Virus record (IMG/VR): IMGVR_UViG_3300021403_000004
Location: 42,871 to 106,870 of that record
Length of the DNA stretch: 64,000 nt
Origin: a virus
Reading direction: 5' to 3' (one strand)
A model generated the notes under the pieces. The model saw nothing but the letters and a program-made list of their open reading frames with translations, was not told the origin of the DNA and searched no databases. Below, piece after piece: positions 25,999 to 34,149 of this stretch. Position 1 is the first letter of the stretch; each line of letters begins with the position of its first letter. A program made the position numbers and the translations under genes.

Positions 25999-26357
25999 AT
26001 CAGCCTGTCCGCCGCGGCCAGCCGGACCGTGTCGCCCTCGTACCCCTCACCCGACCGCGGCCCGCGGGTGAACACCAGGCACGTGCAGTCCTCCAGGGCC
26101 TCCCAGGCGTGCGCGACCCCCGGCAGCTCGCAGGCCATGTCACCCGGGCCGTACGCGCGGTCCTGCACCAGCCCTTCCTCGTCCCTGGTGACGATGCGCA
26201 GCCGCCCGCGGACCACGTACGTCCACTGGGTGGTCTGGGCATGCACGTGATTACCGCGGATGGACCCGGCCCAGCTGACGATCCGGGTCACGGAGTCCAG
26301 TGGCGTGACCAGGAGGTCCTCAATCAGGCCACGCCCGTCAGCAAAGCTGCTAGGCAT
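25995..26357 (-). CDS. Cupin-fold sugar isomerase-like protein
   Basis: From ATG 26357, LIEDLLVTPLDSVTRIVSW, then GNHVHAQTTQWTYVVRGRLR and GPGDMACELPGVAHAWEAL: a single-domain cupin with the HVH..QW..V.RG pattern seen in sugar ketoisomerases and WxcM-like proteins. It lies inside the sugar cluster, so a role in making a deoxysugar is plausible. Confidence 0.7.
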   Translation of the reverse strand: MPSSFADGRGLIEDLLVTPLDSVTRIVSWAGSIRGNHVHAQTTQWTYVVRGRLRIVTRDEEGLVQDRAYGPGDMACELPGVAHAWEALEDCTCLVFTRGPRSGEGYEGDTVRLAAADRLI

Positions 26358-27480
26358 CAATGACCTCCGGGCTCGGGAGCGGGATGATGAACGCGCCCCT
26401 GTAGCCTGCCGCCCGCAGCTTCGGCATGATGTCGCCGGCAAGGTGCCAGGACAGCAGGAGCGCGTACCCCGGCTGGTCTTCCGTCAGCCGCTTCTCGTCT
26501 GCGACGGGAATTTGCGTGCCCGGGATCAGCGTGCCGATCTTCTCGCTGCCTGGCACCTCGCACACGAGCGTGATGAACCTGGCGATCCCGGCGTAGTGGA
26601 TGAGCGGCGTGGCACGGGTGGCGGCGCCAATGCCGTACACGGACTTCTTCTCCAGGTGAACGGCCCTCCACAGCATGCCGCGCAGTGCCGCGGCGGCGCC
26701 CTCGGCGCGGAACTGCCAGCCCGGCCGCTGCACGCGCGCGCGCATCCGGAATGACCCGCCGTGCACCGGCACCTGCCGGGAGCTGGTCACCCGCATCCCG
26801 TGCCGTTCCAGCAAGGCGCTCAGTGACGCCACCGAGTAATAGCGCAAGTGCTCATGATAAATGGCGTCGACCTGAAGGCCCTCGGTAATGCTCGCCAGGT
26901 CATGGTTCTCCGTGATGAATTCCCCGCCCTCGCCAAGCAGGAGCTGCACGCCATCCAGGAAGTCATGCGGGTCGGGCACGTGCGCGAGGACATTGCACGC
27001 CGTGATGACCGCGGCCGGGCCGTGGTCCTCACGGATCTTCCTGGCCAGTTCCGCGGAGAAGAACTCCTGGTAGCGGATGATTCCCGGGCCGCATTTCAGG
27101 ACCTGGCCGGTAGGCTCGACAGCGGCTTTCCGCAAGCCAGGACCGGGATAGCTGCCCAGCAGCGTCCCGTCATTGGCCCCGATGTCGATGACGAGGTCAT
27201 CCAGGAACAGGGATGAGGCCAGTGAGCTCGCCAGGTCGGCGTAATGCCGCCGCAAGGCTGCGGAGTTACCTGTCGCGTAAGGGTGGTCGGGGCGGAACAG
27301 CTCTTCCTGGCTCACGGTGTGGCTCAGCTGCACGAGCGTGCAGTTACCGCATCGCACGAGCGCGAGCGGGTACCGGGCACTGGCGCTCATGCGCTCGGCG
27401 AGGGGCTGGCGGCCCATGCTGAACAAGGGCCGCAGGCTGGCTGAGCCACAGCCGCCGCATGCCGTGACCTCACCGTCCAC
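26350..27480 (-). CDS. C-methyltransferase for deoxysugar (NovU/TylCIII type)
   Basis: An N-terminal zinc domain (CGGCGSASLRPLFSMGRQPL, CGNCTLVQL), a SAM-binding methyltransferase (LVIDIGANDGTLLGSYPG, ITACNVLAHVPDPHDFLDGV, ENHDLASITEGLQVDAIYHE-type core) and the C-terminal C-MeT domain (VYGIGAATRATPLIHYAG, GTQIPVADE) are in the standard order. GTG 27480 behind AGGAG gives 376 residues, close to family length. Predicted 3- or 5-C-methylation of an NDP-ketosugar. Confidence 0.85.
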   Translation of the reverse strand: MDGEVTACGGCGSASLRPLFSMGRQPLAERMSASARYPLALVRCGNCTLVQLSHTVSQEELFRPDHPYATGNSAALRRHYADLASSLASSLFLDDLVIDIGANDGTLLGSYPGPGLRKAAVEPTGQVLKCGPGIIRYQEFFSAELARKIREDHGPAAVITACNVLAHVPDPHDFLDGVQLLLGEGGEFITENHDLASITEGLQVDAIYHEHLRYYSVASLSALLERHGMRVTSSRQVPVHGGSFRMRARVQRPGWQFRAEGAAAALRGMLWRAVHLEKKSVYGIGAATRATPLIHYAGIARFITLVCEVPGSEKIGTLIPGTQIPVADEKRLTEDQPGYALLLSWHLAGDIMPKLRAAGYRGAFIIPLPSPEVIDA

Positions 27481-28015
27481 TATCGCTCCTGCGATGCAGG
27501 TAATTATGCTCTGCCGGAGACAGCCAGATGCAGTTACCTGGCTCGTAATCACCATCAGTGTCCAACCGGTGCAGGTGCCAGTAAGGAGCTGGTGACGGCC
27601 CCATGTCAGCCAGGAAATTCGGGAATCCATCACGTCCGGTCCAGCGGGCGCACACCTTAATGCCGCGCCCCCCGTAACGGGCGTAGGACTTATTGGCCGG
27701 GTCTTCACAGCGTCGGCGCACGCCCTGCCATAGCGTGTAGTTCGGATGATGACTGAGTCCGTGCCTGAACTGCATGCCAGACGTCCGGCAATGCTCCGCG
27801 ACTTTCCTGGCCTTCAGGCACCCGCATGACTTCCGGTGACCACTCCGCAAGCTTGCGCCCGGAGCCACGACGACAGCGCCACAGGCGCACTCGCAACGGT
27901 AAGTCCTGTACCCGTTTTTACTCCCTGCGTACTCCAGCACGGTCAGCAGCCCGTAAGCATCTCCCGGCTTAACTGACGGCGGCCGTCCGCGACCGATACC
28001 ACGCGACGCCGTCAC
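27470..28015 (-). CDS. HNH/AP2-type homing endonuclease-like protein
   Basis: An N-terminal zinc ribbon (CECACGAVVVAPGASLRSGH then CGC) is followed by the module WQGVRRRCEDPANKSY.RYGGRGIKVCARWTG and LHRLDTDGDYEPGNCIWLSP, typical of phage HNH/AP2-like homing proteins. GTG 28015 follows GGGAG and overlaps the epimerase stop (GTGA). It sits between two sugar genes and shares both modules with the 34150-35142 protein. Confidence 0.7.
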   Translation of the reverse strand: MTASRGIGRGRPPSVKPGDAYGLLTVLEYAGSKNGYRTYRCECACGAVVVAPGASLRSGHRKSCGCLKARKVAEHCRTSGMQFRHGLSHHPNYTLWQGVRRRCEDPANKSYARYGGRGIKVCARWTGRDGFPNFLADMGPSPAPYWHLHRLDTDGDYEPGNCIWLSPAEHNYLHRRSDSGR

Positions 28016-28971
28016 TTCGGGTGCTCCCGGTACCAATCGAGAACCGGCCCTATACCTCGTGCTAGTGAGACTTTCGGGCTGTACCCGAGAGCACTGATCT
28101 TACTGATGTCAGGGCACCGCCGCGGAGGACTGCCCGCCGGAAGCACCCCGGGCGTTATCTTCACGTCTCTGTTGTAGTGCGCACCGATAAGGGAGACCAG
28201 CTCTGCGATCGTTCTTTCCTCCGGGGTCCCCACGTGATAGATCCCGCTGGGCGTGCTCTCATCGAGAAGGAGCGCGAGCGCATCCGTGCAATCTGAGATG
28301 TGGCAGAACGCCCGGGTTTCCTGGCCTGTGCCCTGAATCGGAAACCGGATCACCCCTGCTCCCGGGTTCGCGTCAAGCAATGTGCTGATCCGGCGGCCGA
28401 ACTCCGGGATCACGTGCTCGTAACCCCCGTCATTTCCGTAGACGTTGTGCGGGCGCGCGATGACGACCCGGTCCAGCACGCCCGTCCGCGCCCAGGCCAG
28501 GGCCATCAGCTCGCAGGCGATCTTCCCGCCGCCATAGGAGTACCGCGGGTTCTCCACGTCCGGCACCACCAGCGGGACGCTCTCGGGCGTGGGCACCTGG
28601 CGGGCCACCTGGTAGGCCTCAGAAGAGGACACCAGCAGCAGGCTCGCGGTGCCCGTCGCCTCGCACGCCGTGAGCACGTTCAGCATGCCCCGGATGGCCA
28701 CGTCCAGCACCTGGCGCGGCTCAGCATAGAACGTCTGCGTGCCCTGCAGGTACGCCAGGTGCGCGACCGCCTCGCAGCCCGCCATCGCATCACGGACGGC
28801 GGCGGCATCGCGCACGTCACCCTGCAGGACCTCGCAGTTCACGCCCTCCAGGCGATCCTGGCGCCCGCGGGACATGTCATCCAGGACGCGGACCTCATGA
28901 CCGTCCGCTGCCAGGCGCCGGACGAGGTCACTGCCCACGAAGCCGGCCCCGCCAGTCACCAGGTAGCGCAT
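28012..28971 (-). CDS. NAD-dependent sugar epimerase/dehydratase
   Basis: Extended short-chain dehydrogenase: Rossmann motif MRYLVTGGAGFVGSDLVRRL, an active site with S123-type Ser (LLLVSSSEAY) and Y-x-x-x-K as YSYGGGKIACE, then ARPHNVYGNDGGYEHV and a C-terminal FCHISDC. 319 residues fits UDP-glucose 4-epimerase/dTDP-glucose dehydratase relatives. ATG lies seven bases after TAGAGT. Provides the NDP-sugar for the cluster. Confidence 0.9.
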   Translation of the reverse strand: MRYLVTGGAGFVGSDLVRRLAADGHEVRVLDDMSRGRQDRLEGVNCEVLQGDVRDAAAVRDAMAGCEAVAHLAYLQGTQTFYAEPRQVLDVAIRGMLNVLTACEATGTASLLLVSSSEAYQVARQVPTPESVPLVVPDVENPRYSYGGGKIACELMALAWARTGVLDRVVIARPHNVYGNDGGYEHVIPEFGRRISTLLDANPGAGVIRFPIQGTGQETRAFCHISDCTDALALLLDESTPSGIYHVGTPEERTIAELVSLIGAHYNRDVKITPGVLPAGSPPRRCPDISKISALGYSPKVSLARGIGPVLDWYREHPK

Positions 28972-29033
28972 GAAGAGGACTCTAGCAGACTCAGGGCCTG
29001 GTAGCCCATGAAGAGACTCTAGCAGACTCGGGC
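28969..29033. repeat. Duplicated promoter and start region
   Basis: The string CATGAAGAG(G)ACTCTAGCAGACTC occurs twice, near 28969 and 29010, with the first copy ending at the epimerase start codon. On the minus strand both read TGCTAGAGT then an ATG seven to eight bases later. Confidence 0.85.
28972..28990 (-). promoter_or_regulatory. Extended -10 leaderless promoter TGCTAGAGT
   Basis: TGCTAGAGT followed by CCTCTTC and ATG 28971 on the minus strand. Confidence 0.5.
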
Positions 29034-29041
29034 TTCGTGGT

Positions 29042-29056
29042 TGATACCATGACATC
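29042..29056 (+). promoter_or_regulatory. Extended -10 leaderless promoter TGATACCAT
   Basis: TGATACCAT on the plus strand followed by GACATC and ATG 29057. It diverges from the epimerase promoter. Confidence 0.5.
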
Positions 29057-29677
29057 ATGACTGATGACAAGCTTCCTGGGTACCCGTCCGTCCTGGGCAT
29101 CCTGGAACGGCTGGATGCAGCCGGGGCCACCGGGATGCTGTCCAAGGACCTGGCGCTGTCCTTCCGGCTGAGGCCGCGCGGCCTGCACGCCACCCAGGTT
29201 GAGGTGAACACCTGCCTGGACAAGCTGTGCCAGGCAGGCCGCGTGCTGCGAGGAGGACTGGAGCCATCACCCTACTATCACGGGTCGCCGGCCTTCCGCT
29301 GGTACATCACGCCAGCGGGCACCGCGCACCTGAAGGCAGGCGGCCTCAAGGGCAAGGCCGCGGCACGGCGGGCCGTGCAGGCCCGCAGCCAGGACGCCCG
29401 CGACCAGGCCGCCCGGCAGCGCGCGGACGCCGAGGCGCGCGCCCGCGTGCGCGTGCAGTCCCTGGCGCCGGGCTGCACGCGCGAGCGCAACGAGGTGATC
29501 CGCGAGCTGCGCGCCACGGGCCTCACGCTGGCGTTCATCGGCGCCTTGCTCGGGATCACCCGCGAGCGCACCCGGCAGGTCCTCGCGAGCATCCGGGTGC
29601 GCCAGCCGTGCCGGTGCCCCCGGTGCCGGGCGTTACTTGGCCCGGTCGTATACCCGGTGGTGCTGCCTGCACAGTAG
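29057..29677 (+). CDS. Winged-helix/HTH DNA-binding protein
   Basis: The N-terminal 90 residues look like a winged helix (DAAGATGMLSKDLALSFRLR, VEVNTCLDKLCQAGRVLRGG, FRWYITPAGTAHL). A basic linker is followed by a sigma-region-4-like helix-turn-helix (ERNEVIRELRATGLTLAFIG, then GITRERTRQVLASIRVR) and a CRCPRC zinc pair. The only regulator-like gene on the plus strand in the structural region; it may control the divergent leftward sugar operon. Confidence 0.7.
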   Translation: MTDDKLPGYPSVLGILERLDAAGATGMLSKDLALSFRLRPRGLHATQVEVNTCLDKLCQAGRVLRGGLEPSPYYHGSPAFRWYITPAGTAHLKAGGLKGKAAARRAVQARSQDARDQAARQRADAEARARVRVQSLAPGCTRERNEVIRELRATGLTLAFIGALLGITRERTRQVLASIRVRQPCRCPRCRALLGPVVYPVVLPAQ

Positions 29678-29684
29678 CACTAGA

Positions 29685-29834
29685 TCAGCGCGAACGGTCA
29701 TCCTTGTAGTCGTGGCCCGAGCTGCCGTTGACGACGGTGGCCTTCTCCTTCCCGTTCACTTCAGGAAGGCCGCCCGTCTGACCGCCCTTGGCCAGCTCCT
29801 GGCCGTTGGGGTACACGCGGGCAAGGTCGCTCAC
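29685..29834 (-). CDS. Small hypothetical protein (49 aa)
   Basis: GTG 29834 overlaps the previous stop (GTGA); begins VSDLARVYPNGQELAKGGQT and ends GHDYKDDRSR. Last gene of the capsid-proximal operon before the oppositely transcribed regulator. Confidence 0.5.
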   Translation of the reverse strand: MSDLARVYPNGQELAKGGQTGGLPEVNGKEKATVVNGSSGHDYKDDRSR

Positions 29835-30082
29835 GTCTGCACCCAGCCGCCGTCAGAGGATGCCCCGTTTCCCGGCCAGCTGCCCGCGATGGCCTCGCCT
29901 GACGGGCCGCACGCGCCCGCTTCCTGGATCTTGCGCCACGGGCCGCCTGCCGCGTCACCGCCCACGGCATCGTAGATCGTGCCGCTGGTCACCTGGTCCT
30001 CCGCGGCACCCGGCGCGCTGGCGTCATAAGGCTGCCACGGCAGTGCGGGCGGGGAGGTGATCGGGCTTGGTGCGTCTGCCAT
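29831..30082 (-). CDS. Small structural-region protein
   Basis: About 83 residues, Pro/Ala/Gly-rich, ending DGGWVQT. The central SGTIYDAVGGDAAGGPWRKI and GWVQ-like end are shared in style with the next gene (ending GRWLQT). ATG 30082 lies eight bases after AGGAG. Confidence 0.5.
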   Translation of the reverse strand: MADAPSPITSPPALPWQPYDASAPGAAEDQVTSGTIYDAVGGDAAGGPWRKIQEAGACGPSGEAIAGSWPGNGASSDGGWVQT

Positions 30083-30096
30083 CGTCATGCTCCTGT

Positions 30097-30321
30097 TCAG
30101 GTCTGCAGCCAGCGGCCTGGGCCGTCCGGGAACGCCGCGGTGACGTTCCCGCTGCGGTCCGCCGTCCCGCTGCCATCGTCAACGGCCTTCCAGCCGCTCA
30201 TCGTCGCGTCACTGGTGGCGTCCCAGTCCTGCTGCGGCGGCCCGCCTACCGTCGGCGAGGCCGTCACGACGTGCGGCGGGTCCGGGACGGTCACGTTCCC
30301 TATTGCCTTGTTGACGGCCAT
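30097..30321 (-). CDS. Small structural-region protein
   Basis: 74 residues, MAVNKAIGNVTVPDPPHVVT, with ATMSGWKAVDDGSGTADRSG and a GRWLQT end. Low complexity suggests a decoration protein. The stop/start with the previous gene is tight (1-base overlap). Confidence 0.5.
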   Translation of the reverse strand: MAVNKAIGNVTVPDPPHVVTASPTVGGPPQQDWDATSDATMSGWKAVDDGSGTADRSGNVTAAFPDGPGRWLQT

Positions 30322-30632
30322 CAGGCAGCCGGCTTCCGCACGACGCCAGGCGTGGCCGTCCGGCTCCAGGCCGCGGTGCCCGGCCCGGTCCAGCGCTGGG
30401 AGCTGGCCTGCGGCTTGCCGTCGGTGCCCGGCGGGATCGCGCCCTTGTTCGTCGCCGTGATGGCCGGGTCGTTGCCGAAGTAGTCCCCTGCCGGGTGCAT
30501 GACATCCACCGGCTGCGAGCCCGGGGCCGTCATCGCCTCCTCGTTGGAGGCCCGCATGTTGCCGCCTTCCTGGGAAGTGGGCGTCAGCGCGCTGACCGGG
30601 TCACCGGGCAGGAGGCTGCTCAGGTCCTGCAT
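30321..30632 (-). CDS. Small structural-region protein
   Basis: 103 residues from ATG 30632, MQDLSSLLPGDPVSALTPTS. Pro/Gly-rich, with AGDYFGNDPAITATNKGAIP and TGPGTAAWSRTATPGVVRKP. No fold recognised. Confidence 0.5.
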   Translation of the reverse strand: MQDLSSLLPGDPVSALTPTSQEGGNMRASNEEAMTAPGSQPVDVMHPAGDYFGNDPAITATNKGAIPPGTDGKPQASSQRWTGPGTAAWSRTATPGVVRKPAA

Positions 30633-30636
30633 GGCT

Positions 30637-31164
30637 TCAGCCCCTGACCGCCCGGCCGCCGCGCAGGACGTGGCCGCCACCCGGCTGGTACCGGCCGCTG
30701 CCCGCCTGCGGCTCGTTGCCCTTGATCCCGGGAAGTTGCGGGCCGCCCGTGGCGTAGCCGCCATCATTGGCCTGCGTCGACTCCCGCGGGCCGGTGATGT
30801 CATCGGTCCGGGTGACCTGGTCGTACGGGCCGATGCCGTCATTGGGGTAGGTGTAGGTGATGGCCGTGCCGCCGCCATCGGTGTCCACCACGCCCTGCGT
30901 GCCCGGGGCGCCCGTGCTCACGATCTCCTCGTGCGTGATGCCGGTCAGGCCGTCAATGGTCTGGCCCTTCTCGTTGGTCGGGTCCAGTGCCTCCGCGCTG
31001 GTCGCCGAGCCAGGAGCGCCCGTGCCCGTCGGCAGCGGGCCGCCGAAGATGGCGGTGCCCCAGTCCCCGACCGGGTACTGGCCGGGCTCATTCGTCGGGT
31101 CGGCGGTCTCAGCCGTCCCCGAGTACGGCCGGTTGCTCGTCGTGGTCTTGCCAGGGCCTGCCAT
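30637..31164 (-). CDS. Low-complexity structural-region protein
   Basis: 175 residues, rich in Gly/Thr/Asp/Pro, with internal similarities (ETADPTNEPGQYP; EALDPTNEKGQTI) suggesting a duplicated segment. Ends in an Arg/Gly tail. Possibly a virion-surface protein. Confidence 0.5.
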   Translation of the reverse strand: MAGPGKTTTSNRPYSGTAETADPTNEPGQYPVGDWGTAIFGGPLPTGTGAPGSATSAEALDPTNEKGQTIDGLTGITHEEIVSTGAPGTQGVVDTDGGGTAITYTYPNDGIGPYDQVTRTDDITGPRESTQANDGGYATGGPQLPGIKGNEPQAGSGRYQPGGGHVLRGGRAVRG

Positions 31165-31196
31165 GTCCGGCTCCCTTCCTCGTCTTCATCCTACGC

Positions 31197-31583
31197 TTAC
31201 AGCCTGGGGCCGAACCGCGATTGCAAGTCCGCCTTGGTCATCTTCGCCGCCGTGTCCGGGTCCATGCCCTGGCTCACCGCGTAGTCGACCCACGACTGCT
31301 TAGGATCTGCCGGAGCTGGCGGGGCCGGCGGCAGCGGCGCGAAGTTCTCCACGGGGCCGTCCGGCGCAGCCTCCTCATCCTCTTCTGGCAGCACGGCAAT
31401 CTGGGCGGGTGACGCCAGCGGTGGCGGGGGTGCCACATAGGGCGGCTCCACTTCCATGGCCATGCCACCGCGGATCAGGTGCTCGCCTTCCCAGTCCTCT
31501 ACCTGGAACGGCGTCCACCCGGGCGGGTACCGGTCACCGTTAGCGCGGGTCCCCGACATGTGCATGGTGGTCTGGATCCACAT
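31197..31583 (-). CDS. Hypothetical protein with C-terminal SAP/Rho-N-like helix pair
   Basis: 128 residues; proline-rich middle, then [20 protein letters not shown] and [11 protein letters not shown]. This ending is seen on head-associated proteins of actinophages. Its 5' end overlaps the HNH gene's 3' end by 85 bases. ATG 31583 or an internal ATG could be the start. Confidence 0.55.
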   Translation of the reverse strand: MWIQTTMHMSGTRANGDRYPPGWTPFQVEDWEGEHLIRGGMAMEVEPPYVAPPPPLASPAQIAVLPEEDEEAAPDGPVENFAPLPPAPPAPADPKQSWVDYAVSQGMDPDTAAKMTKADLQSRFGPRL

Positions 31584-32530
31584 AACGTCAGCTCTTCCTT
31601 ACGCCGGTCAAGCAGCGCCGCGTACATCTCATCCGGGTAGTACTCGGCAATGAATGCGATCAGGTCTTCTAGCCGCTGCCCCCGCGGCTGGTTCTTGCGG
31701 ACCCACAGTTCCAGGTTCTCCGGGCGGTTGTCACTGCGGATGCCGTTCTTGTGATGCGCGTCCTCAAACGTCCGCAGCAGGCGGCCGATCATCTGCTCCA
31801 TCACCAGCCGGTGCTCCAGGACGGGGCGGCCATTCCGGCGCTCAGCCGACATCCGGTAGCCATCAGTCGTGGTGTAGCCCTGGCTTTTACGTGGCTGCGC
31901 GCCCCACTTGCCGACTGGGTCGCCCGTATGCAGCCAGCGCTGGTAGTGCATCCCGCACCAGCCGCGCCTCGTAGCTTGCCTCTCGCAGCTCTCGACAGCG
32001 CACGTTACCCCTTGCCATTTCGTTACGCGCTCTGACTGAGGAATCAAGGCAGCGCCACCTGCGTCACCGGTCCTGCGCAACCGTGCGTAGTGCGTCTCAC
32101 AGTAGCCAAGAGACCTGACTGGGTTTTCACACCCTTCAACCGAGCAGGCCACTCCCGGGCTGTAATTCCGCGTTGCCTCTGCGCTGCCGTGCCTTTGAAA
32201 CCTCATGTAGTGAAGTCGGCAGTAACCCTTGGCACTGTGCGGTTCATCACAGTCCTCTACCGAGCACACTGCCCCGGGATTCCAGGCGCGAGTTGCTTCT
32301 GGTGTTCCATGCCGCTCTACCCGATTCAGGTGGAGCTTGCAGTAACCGTGCGCATGCGGCTTGCTCGTGCAATCAACTGCCTGGCACTCCAGCGGCTGCC
32401 TGGCGTAGTCCCGCAACGGCGTGAGCGGCTTGCCGTTCATGAGCTGCTTGTAGTGCCGCGTGCAGTACCCGCGGCAGTATCGCAGCCTCGTGCAGCCCTC
32501 GAACGTGCATGGTTCAGTACTCTTAAGCAC
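31499..32530 (-). CDS. HNH endonuclease with five zinc-finger modules
   Basis: Five tandem modules of C-x4-C..(Y/A)-x-GYC-x2-HY/HL (e.g. [20 protein letters not shown]) precede an HNH domain ([40 protein letters not shown]). GTG 32530 was chosen; the frame is open up to a GTG with a good Shine-Dalgarno sequence near 32720, so a longer form is possible. Free-standing mobile gene directly downstream of the capsid gene. Confidence 0.75.
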   Translation of the reverse strand: MLKSTEPCTFEGCTRLRYCRGYCTRHYKQLMNGKPLTPLRDYARQPLECQAVDCTSKPHAHGYCKLHLNRVERHGTPEATRAWNPGAVCSVEDCDEPHSAKGYCRLHYMRFQRHGSAEATRNYSPGVACSVEGCENPVRSLGYCETHYARLRRTGDAGGAALIPQSERVTKWQGVTCAVESCERQATRRGWCGMHYQRWLHTGDPVGKWGAQPRKSQGYTTTDGYRMSAERRNGRPVLEHRLVMEQMIGRLLRTFEDAHHKNGIRSDNRPENLELWVRKNQPRGQRLEDLIAFIAEYYPDEMYAALLDRRKEELTLCGSRPPCTCRGPALTVTGTRPGGRRSR

Positions 32531-32560
32531 TGCTGGCCCCTCCCACACAGGGTGCTGGCT

Positions 32561-32592
32561 GAGAGCGGACGGCACGCACGCCGTCCGCTCTC
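32561..32592 (-). terminator. Perfect 13-bp hairpin after the capsid gene
   Basis: GAGAGCGGACGGC and GCCGTCCGCTCTC pair around a 6-base loop. No T run follows on either strand, so it may be an attenuator between the capsid gene and the homing gene. Confidence 0.6.
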
Positions 32593-32774
32593 CCCATGCT
32601 AGGGCCGGTACATGAACTGGCGCAAGCCTTCGCTCAAGAATGGCGCGTTCTGTTACGAGATCTGGTGCGAAAACGTGAAGACTCGCACATGCGCGCCCAC
32701 GCTCTCGTACCAGTTCCCGAATCACTACAGTTCTCCTTCTGTTGCGTACCGAACGAGTTCTCGAAAAAACTCGA
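32593..32774. other. Lower-GC gap with open frames on both strands
   Basis: The plus strand reads [20 protein letters not shown] and on; the minus strand reads [20 protein letters not shown] after AAGGAGAACTGTA. I cannot decide which, if either, is coding. It borders the homing gene and may be part of the mobile unit. Confidence 0.3.
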
Positions 32775-34025
32775 TTATGCGCTGGCGCCTTTGTAAACGC
32801 GAATCGCGCCCGTGCGGTCCACCATCGTCCCGTCCCCACGGAGGATAGCCCTGAAGGTTACCAAATCCGTGGAGAAGGCGAAGTCATCGGACCTTTCGAA
32901 CCTGACCCCGCCGACGAGCCGGACGAAGTACTGCGAGAAGTCCCCGAACGCGATCGACAGGGCGTTGGTGGCCAGGGCCGGCATGAACGGGTCGGCGACC
33001 AGCGGCTTGCCGAGCAGCAGGTCCGGGCTGCCGAGCACGGCTGACGGCTCCCAGATCGGGCGCCCCACCGTGTCGGTGATCTTGCGGAACCCGCCGATGG
33101 TCTTGTCCGCGGCCAGCCAGTAGCAGGACCGGCTCTGGCGGTACGGGGCGATGACCGAGTACTCCAGGTCGACCAGGTTGGCGTAGCTGGGCGCGCCGCC
33201 CACGCCGGTCGTGGCGCCGGTAACGCCCACGGAGTTGTTGACGATGCCGTAAGGCTGCCCGGCGCCTGACCCGTTGACCAGGTCGGTGCCGAACGCGTTG
33301 CCCAGCGCGCGGCCGGCCTGCATGGCCAGGTAGCCGAGCAGGTCGACGGCCGTGTCATCGATGAGCTCGCGGGCCACCTGGAGCAGGACGCCGTACTTGT
33401 ACGCCGACAGCGTCTGCATGCTGAAGGCCGGGTCTGAGGACGCGATCGTGCCTGCCTGCGCCGCCGAGGCCGCCGTGGAGTGACCGGTCGTCTTCGGGAC
33501 CTGCAGCGTCTCGCCACCGCCGGTGTTCAGCACCGTGGGACCGCACTGCATGACGCCGGAGACCTCAATGAGGTGCGCGATCAGCATGTCATAAAAATCA
33601 GTCGGCACGATTGAGGACGCGTTCGTGCCGCCGACGCCAGCGGTGGTCAGGATGCGGTAGTTCACCGGGCCGCGAGCCGCCGTGTCGTGCTTGAGCTCCA
33701 TCGCCCGCGGGGTGCCGGGCTCGCCGCGCGCCCACTTGCGCAGCTCGGCATCCATCGCGCCCTGCGCCGGAGCCTTGCGGTCCTGCGGCTTGTCGGCCAG
33801 GTCGTTGAAGGCCTTGTCCGCGTCCGAGGCGCGCTTCTCCTGGTCCAGTACCGCCTTGATCCGGGTGTCCAAGACGGACATTTCTTCCTGCATCGCCTCC
33901 CACCGGCCCTGCTCCTCCGGCGTGAAGCTGCGGTTCTCCTCAGCCGCATCTTCGGCGATCTTCTTTGCTTCGTTCCAGACGTTGAGCCTGCGATCCCTAA
34001 GACGCTTGGCCACTTCGCTTGCCAT
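32775..34025 (-). CDS. Major capsid protein, HK97 fold
   Basis: An N-terminal helical delta/scaffolding-like region (1-110: [40 protein letters not shown]) is followed by the HK97 capsid core: [79 protein letters not shown], and the late [17 protein letters not shown] and [14 protein letters not shown]. 416 residues is normal for the family. The delta region is probably removed by the upstream protease. Confidence 0.95.
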   Translation of the reverse strand: MASEVAKRLRDRRLNVWNEAKKIAEDAAEENRSFTPEEQGRWEAMQEEMSVLDTRIKAVLDQEKRASDADKAFNDLADKPQDRKAPAQGAMDAELRKWARGEPGTPRAMELKHDTAARGPVNYRILTTAGVGGTNASSIVPTDFYDMLIAHLIEVSGVMQCGPTVLNTGGGETLQVPKTTGHSTAASAAQAGTIASSDPAFSMQTLSAYKYGVLLQVARELIDDTAVDLLGYLAMQAGRALGNAFGTDLVNGSGAGQPYGIVNNSVGVTGATTGVGGAPSYANLVDLEYSVIAPYRQSRSCYWLAADKTIGGFRKITDTVGRPIWEPSAVLGSPDLLLGKPLVADPFMPALATNALSIAFGDFSQYFVRLVGGVRFERSDDFAFSTDLVTFRAILRGDGTMVDRTGAIRVYKGASA

Positions 34026-34132
34026 TTTTAGCTACTCCTTTCGAGAGAAGCTCGTGACTTTCGCGCCAAGATATGACGCGACGGTCACCGGCTCCGTCCA
34101 CACCCAGGAAGGGCAGCTACGGCCACGGATCT

Positions 34133-34149
34133 GTGGTACATTCACTCGC
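34133..34149 (+). promoter_or_regulatory. Extended -10 leaderless promoter TGGTACATT
   Basis: TGGTACATT then CACTCGC and ATG 34150 on the plus strand. Confidence 0.5.

Noticed and set aside
32612-32848. Plus-strand MNWRKPSL gene
   Set aside because: Its 3' part runs antisense into the capsid gene and no ribosome-binding site is seen; left as undecided gap content.
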